From assembly GCF_003634215.1 (NCBI RefSeq), contig NZ_RBWX01000007.1, positions 422,001 to 486,000 on the forward strand: DNA of 64,000 nucleotides, in the 5' to 3' direction. A program made the translations under genes and the position numbers. The notes under the pieces were generated by a model. It was given only the letters and a program-made list of their open reading frames with translations. It was not told the origin of the DNA and did no database searches. Shown here one piece after another: positions 45,215 through 53,463 of this stretch. The stretch is from Sphingosinicella microcystinivorans. GTDB lineage: Bacteria; Pseudomonadota; Alphaproteobacteria; Sphingomonadales; Sphingomonadaceae. Every line of letters starts with the position of its first letter. Position 1 is the first letter of the stretch.

Positions 45215-45952
45215 TCACGCAACGAGCCCCGAAGCCCAGCGGGCGAAGGCGAGCCAGCTCTCGGTTTCCCAGATGAGGACACGCAGGATTTGCGAGCTCA
45301 CAAGCAGCAGCCCGCCCCACAAGGTGGCGCGGTGGACACGACCCAGTGTCATCAGGTCGAACAGCACGAGCGCAAGCAGGAAGACGTCCGGCAGGGCAAA
45401 GATCGCCACCGGGCCCACGAACGGTGGGGGCAGGGGCATGCGGCCGATCGCGGGGCTCATCATGCCGATCATGGCGATGAACATCAGTCGCTTGTGCGTT
45501 TGGGGAATGCGGCGGTTGGCGAGCGCACCGCCGATCAGCAGCGCAAACACCGGGATGTCGAGCAGCGGCACGGCCAGGAAGGTGAGCGGCGGAATCATCG
45601 GCGGGCCAGAACCGCGGTGGACGCCGTACAGCGCAGACAAAGCCGCGATCAGGATCATGGCGGGCAGCATCACGAAACCGATGGTGCCGAGCATTCGGTG
45701 GAGATCCGTGCGGCGCCAAGCGACGAGTTGGGTCTGCAGCACGAACAGCAGCATCCAGCCCGAAAAGAGGAAGGCATGGATATGAACGAGCGTTGTTGCG
45801 GGCTTCAGTCCCGGCGGCGGCCCCACGATCCCCGAAAGATAGTAGCTCGGTGCAAAGCCGACGAAGACGAGCGCAAGCATCAGCAGCGCAGTCGATGAAA
45901 AGAACCAGCGGTCGGCGTGGGCGACCGGGCGCCGCGGTGCCAGTGTTGCCAT
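45215..45952 (-). CDS. Uncharacterised polytopic membrane protein
   Basis: This 245-residue protein has about seven hydrophobic segments, including WFFSSTALLMLALVFVGFAP, TTLVHIHAFLFSGWMLLFVL and LHRMLGTIGFVMLPAMILIA. Conserved His residues in segment 2 (HIHAF) and the LHRMLG motif suggest possible heme or metal ligation, as seen in several small membrane proteins of sphingomonads, but I do not recognise the family with certainty. The start is 45952 or 45964 (MGAS preceding MATLAPRR). The frame is open to 46729 only because of GC bias. It stands alone between tRNA-Tyr and rlmB. Confidence 0.7.
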   Translation of the reverse strand: MATLAPRRPVAHADRWFFSSTALLMLALVFVGFAPSYYLSGIVGPPPGLKPATTLVHIHAFLFSGWMLLFVLQTQLVAWRRTDLHRMLGTIGFVMLPAMILIAALSALYGVHRGSGPPMIPPLTFLAVPLLDIPVFALLIGGALANRRIPQTHKRLMFIAMIGMMSPAIGRMPLPPPFVGPVAIFALPDVFLLALVLFDLMTLGRVHRATLWGGLLLVSSQILRVLIWETESWLAFARWASGLVA

Positions 45953-46087
45953 GGAAGCCCCCATCCCTTTGACGCGCCGAACATACCGCAATCCGCTGAC
46001 ACCGAACAGAGGGTTGGAGCGCGAAGACACGCGGGCTAAGGAACCGCAAGGAAGCGCGCAGCGTCGCGGCGAAACGGGAAGACAGCA

Positions 46088-46828
46088 ATGGGTAGACGGG
46101 GCAAATCCGGCAAGGCGAAAGGCGGCGGCGCGTTCAGGTATCCGCGCCTCTATGGAAAGCACGCGGTTGAGGCGGCGCTCGGTAACCCGGACCGCATCCC
46201 CCGCAAGCTGTGGGTGACGAGCGACATCGCGCAGAAGTTCCACCTGCCTGAAGGCCTTCCCGTGGAGATCGGACAGGCGGCGGACCTCGCGCGGCTTGTG
46301 CCCGCCGATGCGCCGCATCAGGGGTTGGTATTGGAAGTCGAGCCGCTCGACGACCTTCATATAGAAGATGTAGTCGGCCTCGACGGGCCGATTCTTGTGC
46401 TTGATCAGGTGACGGACCCGCACAATGTAGGCGCCATACTGCGTTCGGCGGCGGCGTTCGGCGCGGCGGCGGTGGTGACGCAGGATCGTCATGCTCCGCC
46501 CGAATCGGGCGCTTTGGCGAAGGCGGCGTCCGGTGCGCTGGAAGTCGTCCCCTGGGTGCGGGTGACGAATCTGTCGCGTGCGCTGGAGGAGCTGGCGAAG
46601 GCGGGCTACTGGCGCATCGGGCTCACCGGCGATGCGGACAAGGTGCTTGCCGACACGCTTGCCGACATGCCGACAGTGCTTGTGCTCGGCGCGGAAGGCC
46701 CGGGGATGCGCCAGAACGTCGGCGCACACTGCGACGTGCTCGCGAAGCTGCCGATTTCGAACCGGGTCGAGAGCCTCAACGTCTCAAACGCGGCAGCCGT
46801 GGCGCTTTACGCGATCACCTCGCGCTGA
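46088..46828 (+). CDS. rlmB: TrmH family RNA methyltransferase (RlmB-like)
   Basis: This 246-residue SPOUT-class 2'-O-methyltransferase is of the RlmB/TrmH type, which modifies G2251 of 23S rRNA. The N-terminal substrate-binding domain has YGKHAVEAALGNPDRIPRKL, and the catalytic domain shows the three SPOUT motifs: LDQVTDPHNVGAILRSAAAF, TVLVLGAEGPGM and ISNRVESLNVSNAAAVAL. Its short basic N-terminus (GRRGKSGKAKGGGAFRYPRL) may bind RNA. It converges with the NYN gene without any spacer (46828/46829). Confidence 0.92.
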   Translation: MGRRGKSGKAKGGGAFRYPRLYGKHAVEAALGNPDRIPRKLWVTSDIAQKFHLPEGLPVEIGQAADLARLVPADAPHQGLVLEVEPLDDLHIEDVVGLDGPILVLDQVTDPHNVGAILRSAAAFGAAAVVTQDRHAPPESGALAKAASGALEVVPWVRVTNLSRALEELAKAGYWRIGLTGDADKVLADTLADMPTVLVLGAEGPGMRQNVGAHCDVLAKLPISNRVESLNVSNAAAVALYAITSR

Positions 46829-47533
46829 TCAGCGCACGCGCTTCATAAAGACGGTGCCGCCCTCGCGGCGCTCGGTGACGAAGTTCGGCACCGCCTCGAC
46901 AAGTTCCGAGAGCCGCTTGAAGCCGTAGTTGCGCACATCGAAGGAGGAACGGTTGCCCGCGATCTTGCCGACCTCGGCAAGGCGTGCGTAGCCCTGTTCG
47001 TCACGCTTCACGGCGTTGTAGGCGTCGATCAACAGGTCGATCAGTTGATCGTCGACCTCGCCTTTCGGCGCCTTGTCGGCAACCGGCATCAGTGCATCGA
47101 CATCGATGAAGCGGGTGCACGACTGCCGGAAAGACTCAGGCGTGCTGGCGCGGCCGAATCCGTAGACGGGCAGTCCATTCTGCCGGATGCGCATGGCGAG
47201 CGGCATGAAGTCGCTGTCCGACGACATCAGGCCGAAGCCGTCCACGCGGCCGGAATAGAGCAGGTCCATCGCATCGATCGCCATCGCCATGTCGGTGGCG
47301 TTCTTGCGCTTGGCGATATCGAACTGCTGCATCGGCATGATTGCGTAGGAATGGAAGACTGGTTCCCATGTGCCGAGCTCGGGCTTGGACCAGTTGCCGT
47401 AGGCGCGGCGGATGTTCACCGTGCCGAGTTCGGCGAGCACGGTGAGCACCGCATCGAGATATTTCTGGCCGCCCTGATCCGCGTCGATCAGGAGCGCGAT
47501 GTTGAGGCTGCGTTCATAGCCGTTTGCCGCCAT
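46829..47533 (-). CDS. NYN-domain protein with C-terminal LOTUS-like domain
   Basis: This 234-residue protein has an N-terminal NYN/PIN-like nuclease domain (LNIALLIDADQGGQKYLDAV, NATDMAMAIDAMDLLYSG, FGLMSSDSDFMPLAMRIRQN), retaining the acidic residues (D-A-D, D-x-A, D-S-D). A C-terminal part contains the OST-HTH/LOTUS-like DLLIDAYNAVKRDEQGYAR and FDVRNYGFKRLSELVEAVPN. The architecture resembles eukaryotic limkain/meiosis-arrest type proteins and the cyanobacterial LabA group. It probably binds or cleaves RNA, but no substrate is known. It follows the VOC gene by 2 nt. Confidence 0.82.
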   Translation of the reverse strand: MAANGYERSLNIALLIDADQGGQKYLDAVLTVLAELGTVNIRRAYGNWSKPELGTWEPVFHSYAIMPMQQFDIAKRKNATDMAMAIDAMDLLYSGRVDGFGLMSSDSDFMPLAMRIRQNGLPVYGFGRASTPESFRQSCTRFIDVDALMPVADKAPKGEVDDQLIDLLIDAYNAVKRDEQGYARLAEVGKIAGNRSSFDVRNYGFKRLSELVEAVPNFVTERREGGTVFMKRVR

Positions 47534-47535
47534 GC

Positions 47536-47952
47536 TCAGTCCTTCGCGAACAGGTTTTGGGGCGCGCGCATCGCCTTGAATTCGAGCGCATTGCCGCTGG
47601 GATCAAAGAAAAACATCGTCGCCTGCTCGCCGACTTCGCCGGCGAAGCGGATGTGCGGCGCAATCTCGAAGTGGACGCCCGCGTCGCCGAGCCTTTCGGC
47701 AAGCGCATGAAAACTGTTCCAATCCAGAACGATGCCAAAATGCGGCACGGGCACCTGGTCGCCGTCCACCGGATTGCGGTGGATGCTGCCCGGCGGGGCG
47801 AGGTGTGCGACGATCTGGTGGCCGAAGAAGTCGAAATCCACCCAGCTGTCGGACGAGCGTCCCTCGGGACAGCCCATCAGATCGCCGTAGAAGCGGCGGG
47901 CGGCGGCAAGATCATCGACGGGAAAGGCCAGATGGAACGGCTGAAGGGTCAT
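47536..47952 (-). CDS. VOC family (glyoxalase-like) protein
   Basis: This 138-residue vicinal-oxygen-chelate protein has paired beta-alpha-beta-beta-beta modules ([20 protein letters not shown] with metal-ligand His, [19 protein letters not shown] with Glu). It resembles the dioxygenase-like YaeR/FosX group rather than true glyoxalase I. The start at 47952 gives [15 protein letters not shown]; codons upstream from 47988 are not family-like. Substrate is unknown. It is cotranscribed with the NYN gene downstream. Confidence 0.85.
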   Translation of the reverse strand: MTLQPFHLAFPVDDLAAARRFYGDLMGCPEGRSSDSWVDFDFFGHQIVAHLAPPGSIHRNPVDGDQVPVPHFGIVLDWNSFHALAERLGDAGVHFEIAPHIRFAGEVGEQATMFFFDPSGNALEFKAMRAPQNLFAKD

Positions 47953-47992
47953 GGGCGCGACAGTGGCAAGCCCCTGCCGGGCACGCAAGGCC

Positions 47993-48451
47993 CTAGAAGG
48001 AGCGCTCCAGACGCCCGAGCAGCGCGCGTGCCGGGGAGAGCGGTACTTCGGTGGCGAACTGGTCGTCGAGGCGCTTCACGCGCTCGTAGAGGTCGCGACT
48101 CGCTTCGATGATTTCGCGGGCGCGCGGGGGAAGCTGCCCCAGGCGCGTGGAATCGAGTTCGGTGTCGCCGGCGCGGCCGAGTCGGCGTTCGGGCGCCTCG
48201 CCCTCGGCCTCGGTCATTTCGCCTGCCGCCACGGCCTTGCGGACGAGGAGCCATGAAACGACGTGCATCAGCCGTGTCGTTACGCGCAGAGACTCGCACG
48301 AATACGCGACGCGCAGCACAGGATCGAGCGCTGCGCGCTCCAGCTGGCCTTCGGAATCGAAGTAGCTGCGTGCCTCGTCTGCAAGCAGCATTGCCTCCGT
48401 ATAGAGGGCAGCCACCAGCTTCGCTGTGATCGGCGTGTGTTCGTTCATCAT
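47993..48451 (-). CDS. DUF1465 family protein
   Basis: This 152-residue all-helical protein belongs to DUF1465, an alphaproteobacterial family whose structure has been described as resembling a cell-division associated regulator. Family segments are [40 protein letters not shown] and the mostly polar middle part. The start is the ATG at 48451 (or the next ATG at 48448). It diverges from the small heat-shock gene, leaving a 180-bp region with the RpoH-type promoter and ROSE leader. Function is unknown. Confidence 0.85.
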   Translation of the reverse strand: MMNEHTPITAKLVAALYTEAMLLADEARSYFDSEGQLERAALDPVLRVAYSCESLRVTTRLMHVVSWLLVRKAVAAGEMTEAEGEAPERRLGRAGDTELDSTRLGQLPPRAREIIEASRDLYERVKRLDDQFATEVPLSPARALLGRLERSF

Positions 48452-48499
48452 CGTTGCCGCGAGTGAATCGCGCCTTGTCGTTCCCGGGTCAACGGACAT

Positions 48500-48531
48500 C
48501 TTGAAACAAAAGGGGTTAACAACCACCTCAT
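48500..48531 (+). promoter_or_regulatory. RpoH-type promoter of hsp20
   Basis: CTTGAAA (48500-48506) is a perfect heat-shock -35 element. A CCACCTCAT -10-like element follows at 48523-48531, with a 16-nt spacer. The -10 is less convincing than those at hrcA and hspQ. Confidence 0.45.
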
Positions 48532-48535
48532 CAGC

Positions 48536-48635
48536 GCCGGCGAAGGGATGCCCGAGATGGGGTCCGAGCGTCCGGCAAGGCCCAGCCATATGGTGGGCTG
48601 AAGGACCGCATATTGCTTTGAATTGAAAGGATATG
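48536..48635 (+). ncRNA. ROSE-type RNA thermometer in the hsp20 leader
   Basis: Three hairpins are seen: GCCGG/CCGGC (48536-48540 with 48572-48576), CAGCC/GGCTG (48583-48587 with 48596-48600) and a terminal one in which 48609-48619 pairs with 48626-48635. The last sequesters the AAAGGA ribosome site with U-U-G-C-U, the G at 48615 bulged between a U-G pair and a C-G pair. This is the hallmark of ROSE elements, which melt on heat shock. It controls the ATG at 48639. Confidence 0.82.
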
Positions 48636-48638
48636 GAC

Positions 48639-49103
48639 ATGCGTACATTCGATCTGACCCCGCTGCTTCGCTCGTCGATCGGCTTCGAAAACCTCAGCCG
48701 GCTCGCGGAATTCGCCGCGCGCGGCGACGAGGGCGGCGGATACCCCCCCTACAACATCGAAAAGACCGGCGAGAGCGCGTACCGCATCCAGATGGCGGTG
48801 GCGGGCTTCGCTGAGAGCGAACTCGACATCACGGTTCAGGAAAACACGCTGATCGTGACCGGCAAGACCGCCGAGACGGAGAACGGCGACCGCCAGTTCC
48901 TGCACCGCGGCATCGCCAAGCGTGCTTTCGAGCGCCGCTTCCAGCTCGCCGACGTCATCAAGGTGACAGGCGCGAACTATGAGCACGGTCTTCTCAACAT
49001 CGATCTCGTCCGCGAGATTCCGGAGGAGAAGAAGCCGCGCAAGGTCGTCATCGGCGGCCAGAGCGGTTCGCAGGTGATCGAAGGCAAGCGCGAAGCCGCC
49101 TGA
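48639..49103 (+). CDS. Small heat-shock protein Hsp20 (IbpA type)
   Basis: This 154-residue ATP-independent holdase has an alpha-crystallin domain from PYNIEKTGESAYRIQMAVAG to the IDLVREIPEE region, with the conserved NYEHGLLNIDL (A-x-x-x-N-G-x-L type) segment. The start at 48639 (MRTFDLTPLLRSSIGF) is preferred: it has the family N-terminus and the AGGA site lies 7 nt upstream, whereas for the ATG at 48633 the site would be 1 nt away. It is controlled by the heat-shock promoter and the ROSE leader. A strong bidirectional terminator follows. Confidence 0.93.
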   Translation: MRTFDLTPLLRSSIGFENLSRLAEFAARGDEGGGYPPYNIEKTGESAYRIQMAVAGFAESELDITVQENTLIVTGKTAETENGDRQFLHRGIAKRAFERRFQLADVIKVTGANYEHGLLNIDLVREIPEEKKPRKVVIGGQSGSQVIEGKREAA

Positions 49104-49121
49104 ACCTGTTGAATTGCATTG

Positions 49122-49156
49122 AAAAAGGCCGGGGACGAATGCCCCCGGCCTTTTTT
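49122..49156. terminator. Bidirectional rho-independent terminator
   Basis: A 13-bp stem (AAAAAGGCCGGGG / CCCCGGCCTTTTT) with a 7-8-nt loop separates hsp20 (plus) and otsA (minus). It carries a U tract on both strands, so it can end both transcripts. Confidence 0.93.
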
Positions 49157-49160
49157 GTTG

Positions 49161-50570
49161 TTATGCGGCCGCCTGGCGCGGGTTGGCGTTTGCGGGCGGA
49201 CCTTTGAGCGCCGTGACAAAGTCGTCGCGCCAGGCAATCACATCCTCGTCGCGAACGCTTTGCACCATGCTCTGCCAGCGCCGGATACGCTCCTCACGCG
49301 GCATGGACAGCGCGGTGTTGATGGCATCGCCCACCTCTTCGCTGCTGTGCGGGTTGACGAGGAGTGCCTCGGCAAGTTGCAGCGCGGCGCCCGCGAAGCG
49401 CGAGAGAATGAGAACGCCCGGGTCCTCCGGGTCTTGTGCTGCGACATATTCCTTGGCGACGAGGTTCATGCCGTCCCGAAGTGGCGTCACGAGCCCCACG
49501 CGGGATGCGCGGTAGAAGCCAGCCAGCTCCGCCCTGGAATAGCCCTGGTTCACGTACCGGATCGGCACCCAGTCGACGTCCGCATGGGCACCGTTGATGT
49601 GGCCGGCCGACTGCTCCAGCGTGTTGCGGATGTCCTGATACGTGTTGACGTCCTCGCGGGAGGGGGGCGCGATCTGGAGCAGCACGACATCTTTCGCTGC
49701 CTCCGGGTGTTCGGTCAGGAAGCGGTGATACGATTCGAAGCGCTCGACGAGGCCCTTGGAATAGTCGAGCCGGTCGACACCGATGATGACCTTTTTCCCG
49801 TCGGCGCTTGATTTCAGCCGTTCGAACGCGCGCTTGGCGATGTCGCTTTCGGCGGCCGCCATGAACTCGGCGTAATCGATGCCGATGGGAAAGGCGCGCG
49901 CCACCACGCGGCGGCCATTCCATTCGACCGTACCGTCGTCCGAAACCGTGCCTCCAAGCTCCTTTTCGACATAATGATTGAAGGATTCGAGCCATTCTCG
50001 CGACTGGAAGCCTATCACGTCGTAGTGGAGCATGTGTTCGACCAGACGCTCGTGGAACGGCAGGGATACGAACAGGCGTGTCGGCGGCCACGGAATATGC
50101 AGGAAGAGCCCGATTCGGTTGTTCATCCCGCGGTCTCGGAGGAACTTCCCGAGCGGCAGCAGGTGATAGTCGTGTATCCAGACGAGGTCGTCCGGTTCCA
50201 CGAGGGGCGTCACACTGTCGGCGAAGCGCTGATTTACGCGTTCGTAGCCGGCGCCAAAGCTGCGTTCATATTCAGTGAGATCCACGCGATAGTGGAACAG
50301 CGGCCAAAGCGTCCGGTTCGCGTAGCCGTTGTAATATTCGTCGATGTCCTGATGTTCGAGGTCGATCGTGGCGGTCGTCACGCCGTGTTGGCGCTGCATG
50401 TTGAGGTGGCCGGTGAACGTTTCGGTTTCGTTTCCCGACCAGCCGAACCATATCCCGCGGTGTTCACGGAGCGCGGCGGCCAGCGCGACGGCGAGCCCCC
50501 CCTGGGCGCCCTTCGAATCGGCCGCTTTTGGAACGGAAACGCGGTTCGAAACGACGATAAGGCGGTTCAT
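49161..50570 (-). CDS. otsA: Trehalose-6-phosphate synthase
   Basis: OtsA transfers glucose from UDP-glucose to glucose 6-phosphate. The 469-residue GT20 enzyme starts MNRLIVVSNRVSVPKAADSK and contains YNGYANRTLWPLFHYR, VWIHDYHLLPLGKFLRDRG, FLHIPWPP, GVDRLDYSKGL and TPLRDGMNLVAKEYVAAQ, all GT20 hallmarks. The ATG overlaps the GH15 stop by 4 nt (ATGA). Upstream codons to 50654 are off-family. With otsB it makes trehalose as an osmo- and thermo-protectant. Confidence 0.96.
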   Translation of the reverse strand: MNRLIVVSNRVSVPKAADSKGAQGGLAVALAAALREHRGIWFGWSGNETETFTGHLNMQRQHGVTTATIDLEHQDIDEYYNGYANRTLWPLFHYRVDLTEYERSFGAGYERVNQRFADSVTPLVEPDDLVWIHDYHLLPLGKFLRDRGMNNRIGLFLHIPWPPTRLFVSLPFHERLVEHMLHYDVIGFQSREWLESFNHYVEKELGGTVSDDGTVEWNGRRVVARAFPIGIDYAEFMAAAESDIAKRAFERLKSSADGKKVIIGVDRLDYSKGLVERFESYHRFLTEHPEAAKDVVLLQIAPPSREDVNTYQDIRNTLEQSAGHINGAHADVDWVPIRYVNQGYSRAELAGFYRASRVGLVTPLRDGMNLVAKEYVAAQDPEDPGVLILSRFAGAALQLAEALLVNPHSSEEVGDAINTALSMPREERIRRWQSMVQSVRDEDVIAWRDDFVTALKGPPANANPRQAAA

Positions 50571-52351
50571 CGGATGGTACTCCAGGGTTTCGACAGCAAT
50601 CCTGCGCAGTTGATGATTCCCACCAGCGAATAGGTCTGCGGATAGTTCCCCCACAGTTCGCCGGTCTCGAAGTCCATGTCTTCGGACAGCAGGCTTGCAT
50701 CTGTCGTGTGCTCCAGCATCCGTTCGAAAAGGCCGCGCGCCTCACTCTCGCGCCCACTCAGGCAGAGTGCCTCTATCAGCCAGAACGTACAGAAATTGAA
50801 CGCAGTTTCCGGTTTTCCGAAATCGTCCTCCGTGTCGTAGCGCAGCATATGCTCGCCGCGGCGCAGTGCCTTTTCAGCCGCCGCGAAGGTTGCGGCCATG
50901 CGGGGGTCATCGGCCGGCAGAAAGCGCAGATCGACCAGCTGGAGCAGGCTCGCATCGAGTTCGTTGCCGCCGAAGGAGGCGCCGAAGTGCCCGGCGTCTT
51001 CCGACCAGGCGCGGGTCTCGATCGTCTCGCGGATAGCGGCGGCACGACCGCCCCAGTAGCGTTCGCGCTCTTCGAGGCCGAAAATACGCGCCGCGTTCTC
51101 CAATCGGTCGCACGCTGCCCAACTCATAACCGCGCTGTATGTGTGAACGGCGGTGCGTGTGCGGAATTCCCACAGGCCGGCGTCGGGCGTGTCGTGTCGC
51201 AGCCATGCCATTTCGCCGACGTGCTCCAGGCTGTGAAAGTCGTCGAGGTTGCCCATTCTGAGCAGCCGTCGATCGACGAATGCCTGGATGTTGGGCAGCA
51301 CGATCTGGCCAAACACGTCGTGCTGGACCTGCGTATAAGCGGCATTGCCGACACGCACCGGGCCCATGCCGCGATAGCCGGCGAGGCTGCCCGCGATCGT
51401 TTCGTCCAGCGTGCGCTCGCCCGACACGCCATAGAGCGGCTGAAGCTGTCCGTCTGCAGCGTCGACGATGTTGCGCAGGTAGGCGAGGTATTTTTCCAGG
51501 ACATCGAGCGCACCAAGCCGATTCAGCGCCTGCACCGTATAATAGGCATCGCGGATCCAGCAGTAGCGGTAGTCCCAGTTCCGCCCCGAGCCTGCAGCCT
51601 CCGGGATAGATGTGGTCAGCGCGGCAACGATCGCGCCGGTTTCTTCGTGCTGGCAGAGCTTGAGCGTGATCGCGGCGCGGATCACATGGTCCTGCCATTC
51701 AAGGGGTGTCGCGAGGCCGCGGACCCACTGCATCCAGTAGGACTCGGTACGGTCCAGCATGGCCTGCACCTCGTAGGCGACATTGCCGGCGAAGGGCTCA
51801 TCGGGCCCGAGGAAGAAGTGCAAGGGACGTTCGAGCCGGAACGGACGGCTATCGAGAACATAGCCGACCGGCGCATCGGTTGTCAGACGCAGCGTCTGGT
51901 CGTCGAGCAGGTACCGGACGTGGTTGGTGCCGCTGGTGCGCGGCGCAAGTTCCCGCCCGTATCCGCGCATCGGAGCAAGATGAATCCTGAGCCGCGGCGA
52001 CCCTGCGACCGGCTTTACGACACGCACCCAGGCGACGGGCCGGTACATGCGTCCTGAGCGTTCGAAACGCGGACAGAAGTCGATGATGTCGACAGCGCCG
52101 CCGGATTCATCCTCAAGCCGGGTGACCAGAATGGGGGTGTTGCGCCGATAGGCCTGCCGCGCAGAAACCTGCCCTTCGAGCGAAATTGCCCAGGCGCCGT
52201 TCGCGTGGTCGCCTGGGTCGTTGTTGAGGAGCGCACAAAAAGCAGGGTCGCCGTCGACCCGTGGAACGCAGCCCCAAACAAGGCGCCCGGCGGTGTCGAT
52301 GAGCCCGCTCACCTGGCAGTTGCCGACGGGCCAGAGATCAAGACTGCTCAT
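50567..52351 (-). CDS. Glycoside hydrolase family 15 protein
   Basis: This 594-residue GH15 enzyme of the glucoamylase/trehalase type has an N-terminal beta-sandwich (SSLDLWPVGNCQVSGLIDTA) and an (alpha/alpha)6 barrel with GRNWDYRYCWIRDAYYTVQA, YGVSGERTLDETI and LSEDMDFETGELWGNYPQTY, the last being the GH15 catalytic-base region. The start at 52351 overlaps the otsB stop as ATGA and its own stop overlaps otsA as ATGA, so translation of all three is coupled. GH15 members include bacterial trehalases, so it could hydrolyse trehalose in a cycle or release glucose from glucans. Confidence 0.9.
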   Translation of the reverse strand: MSSLDLWPVGNCQVSGLIDTAGRLVWGCVPRVDGDPAFCALLNNDPGDHANGAWAISLEGQVSARQAYRRNTPILVTRLEDESGGAVDIIDFCPRFERSGRMYRPVAWVRVVKPVAGSPRLRIHLAPMRGYGRELAPRTSGTNHVRYLLDDQTLRLTTDAPVGYVLDSRPFRLERPLHFFLGPDEPFAGNVAYEVQAMLDRTESYWMQWVRGLATPLEWQDHVIRAAITLKLCQHEETGAIVAALTTSIPEAAGSGRNWDYRYCWIRDAYYTVQALNRLGALDVLEKYLAYLRNIVDAADGQLQPLYGVSGERTLDETIAGSLAGYRGMGPVRVGNAAYTQVQHDVFGQIVLPNIQAFVDRRLLRMGNLDDFHSLEHVGEMAWLRHDTPDAGLWEFRTRTAVHTYSAVMSWAACDRLENAARIFGLEERERYWGGRAAAIRETIETRAWSEDAGHFGASFGGNELDASLLQLVDLRFLPADDPRMAATFAAAEKALRRGEHMLRYDTEDDFGKPETAFNFCTFWLIEALCLSGRESEARGLFERMLEHTTDASLLSEDMDFETGELWGNYPQTYSLVGIINCAGLLSKPWSTIR

Positions 52352-53115
52352 ATGTGCCCCAACCACTTGTGAACGGCGTTCACATCACCAAGGCTTGCCG
52401 TCGCGGCGGTCCCGGCACGTGTGCCGACGAGAATCCCGAAACCGCCGTGCGCCGCGGCGGCCCGGAAGCCGTCCTCGTCTGTCAGGTCGTCGCCGATGAA
52501 CACGGGCGTGCTGCCTCGGAATCCGGGCGTTGCCATCAGCGATGCCACGATGCCTCCCTTGTCGATGCCCGGAGGCATGAGTTCGGCAACCATTTTGCCG
52601 GCCCTCATCTCAAGCCCGTAGCGCGTGCCGAGCTGCCGGGCGAAAGCTTCCACGGTTGCGCCGGCTGTCGGCTTCTGCCGATAGTGAAAGGCGAAGCCGA
52701 GAGGCTTGGTTTCGAGCAGAAGCCCGTGCGCGGCGGCAAAGGCGCTCGCTTCCAAGTGCGCCTGACGCGGGAATGCTGAGCCTGGAGGCGCGTTCGCGTC
52801 GGCGGCGGCAAGACGCAGTTCGCCGCCGTGAGAGCCCGAGAGGGTAAGGCGGCGTGTGCCGAGGTGACGGTCGAGATCCGCAAGCGCGCGACCGCTGACA
52901 ATCGCAAGCCGCCCTTCGAGGGCGGCAGCGGCGCGCTCGAGCAGGTCTATCAAGCCTGATCCGAGCTCGATGGCATCCGGTGCATGCGCAAATTCGACAA
53001 GCGTGCCGTCGAAATCGAGGAAAACCGACAGGCGCTCGATCATTCCGGGCAGGGGCGGCGGCGGCGGCGTCCGCGCGTCGTTTGTTGAAGTCTCTGCGGA
53101 AGAATCGATGCCCAT
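52348..53115 (-). CDS. otsB: Trehalose-6-phosphate phosphatase
   Basis: OtsB dephosphorylates trehalose 6-phosphate. The 255-residue HAD-superfamily protein has motif I RLSVFLDFDGTLVEFAHAP, motif II LAIVSGRALADLDRHL, and motifs III/IV around GIDKGGIVASLMATPG and TPVFIGDDLTDEDGFRAAAA. The start at 53115 (MGIDSSAETSTND) gives a Pro-rich N-terminal tail; a shorter start at MIERLSVFLDFDG is possible. It is the first gene of otsB-GH15-otsA and diverges from tRNA-Trp. Confidence 0.93.
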   Translation of the reverse strand: MGIDSSAETSTNDARTPPPPPLPGMIERLSVFLDFDGTLVEFAHAPDAIELGSGLIDLLERAAAALEGRLAIVSGRALADLDRHLGTRRLTLSGSHGGELRLAAADANAPPGSAFPRQAHLEASAFAAAHGLLLETKPLGFAFHYRQKPTAGATVEAFARQLGTRYGLEMRAGKMVAELMPPGIDKGGIVASLMATPGFRGSTPVFIGDDLTDEDGFRAAAAHGGFGILVGTRAGTAATASLGDVNAVHKWLGHI

Positions 53116-53217
53116 GTGATGCGCGATGAAGAACGTCCTTCGGCTGCCTTCGGTTCCTCCATTGTGGAGGCAGCGCACCTGCCGGATCAACCCCGCATGC
53201 ACATCAAACGACAGGAC

Positions 53218-53246
53218 TTGCGTGCAGGAAAGCCGCCGACTATAGA
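53218..53246 (+). promoter_or_regulatory. Sigma-70 promoter of tRNA-Trp
   Basis: TTGCGT (53218-53223), 17-nt spacer, TATAGA (53241-53246), about 18 nt before the mature tRNA 5' end. Confidence 0.55.
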
Positions 53247-53263
53247 CGCGGCTCCCGGGCTCT

Positions 53264-53339
53264 AGGAGTGTAGCTCAGTTGGTAGAGCATCGGTCTCCAA
53301 AACCGAGGGCCGTGGGTTCGAGTCCCTCCACTCCTGCCA
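53264..53339 (+). tRNA. tRNA-Trp(CCA)
   Basis: A 76-nt tRNA with acceptor AGGAGTG/CACTCCT, D arm, anticodon loop CTCCAAA (CCA), T arm with GTTCGAGTC and encoded 3' CCA. It directly precedes secE, a conserved neighbourhood in many alphaproteobacteria. Confidence 0.98.
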
Positions 53340-53389
53340 GTCTCCGATAGGCGAGCAGTTTTGGGGCTCGGGAACGAGTAGAGGTTCAC

Positions 53390-53441
53390 CAGTCAACCGG
53401 CGCCGCCCGGAAGAGAAGGGCGCTGCCGGTCGGCTGTTTTT
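53390..53441 (+). terminator. Rho-independent terminator between tRNA-Trp and secE
   Basis: A long imperfect stem (53390-53408 with 53418-53436, three mismatches) ends in TTTTT at 53437-53441. Only 22 nt remain before the secE ATG at 53464, leaving no space for a separate promoter. Confidence 0.8.
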
Positions 53442-53463
53442 GTTTGGGAATTGAGCGCGTTAG

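Noticed and set aside
48633-48638. Upstream ATG of the small heat-shock gene
   Set aside because: The AGGA ribosome site would be only 1 nt from it; the ATG at 48639 has correct spacing and the family N-terminus.
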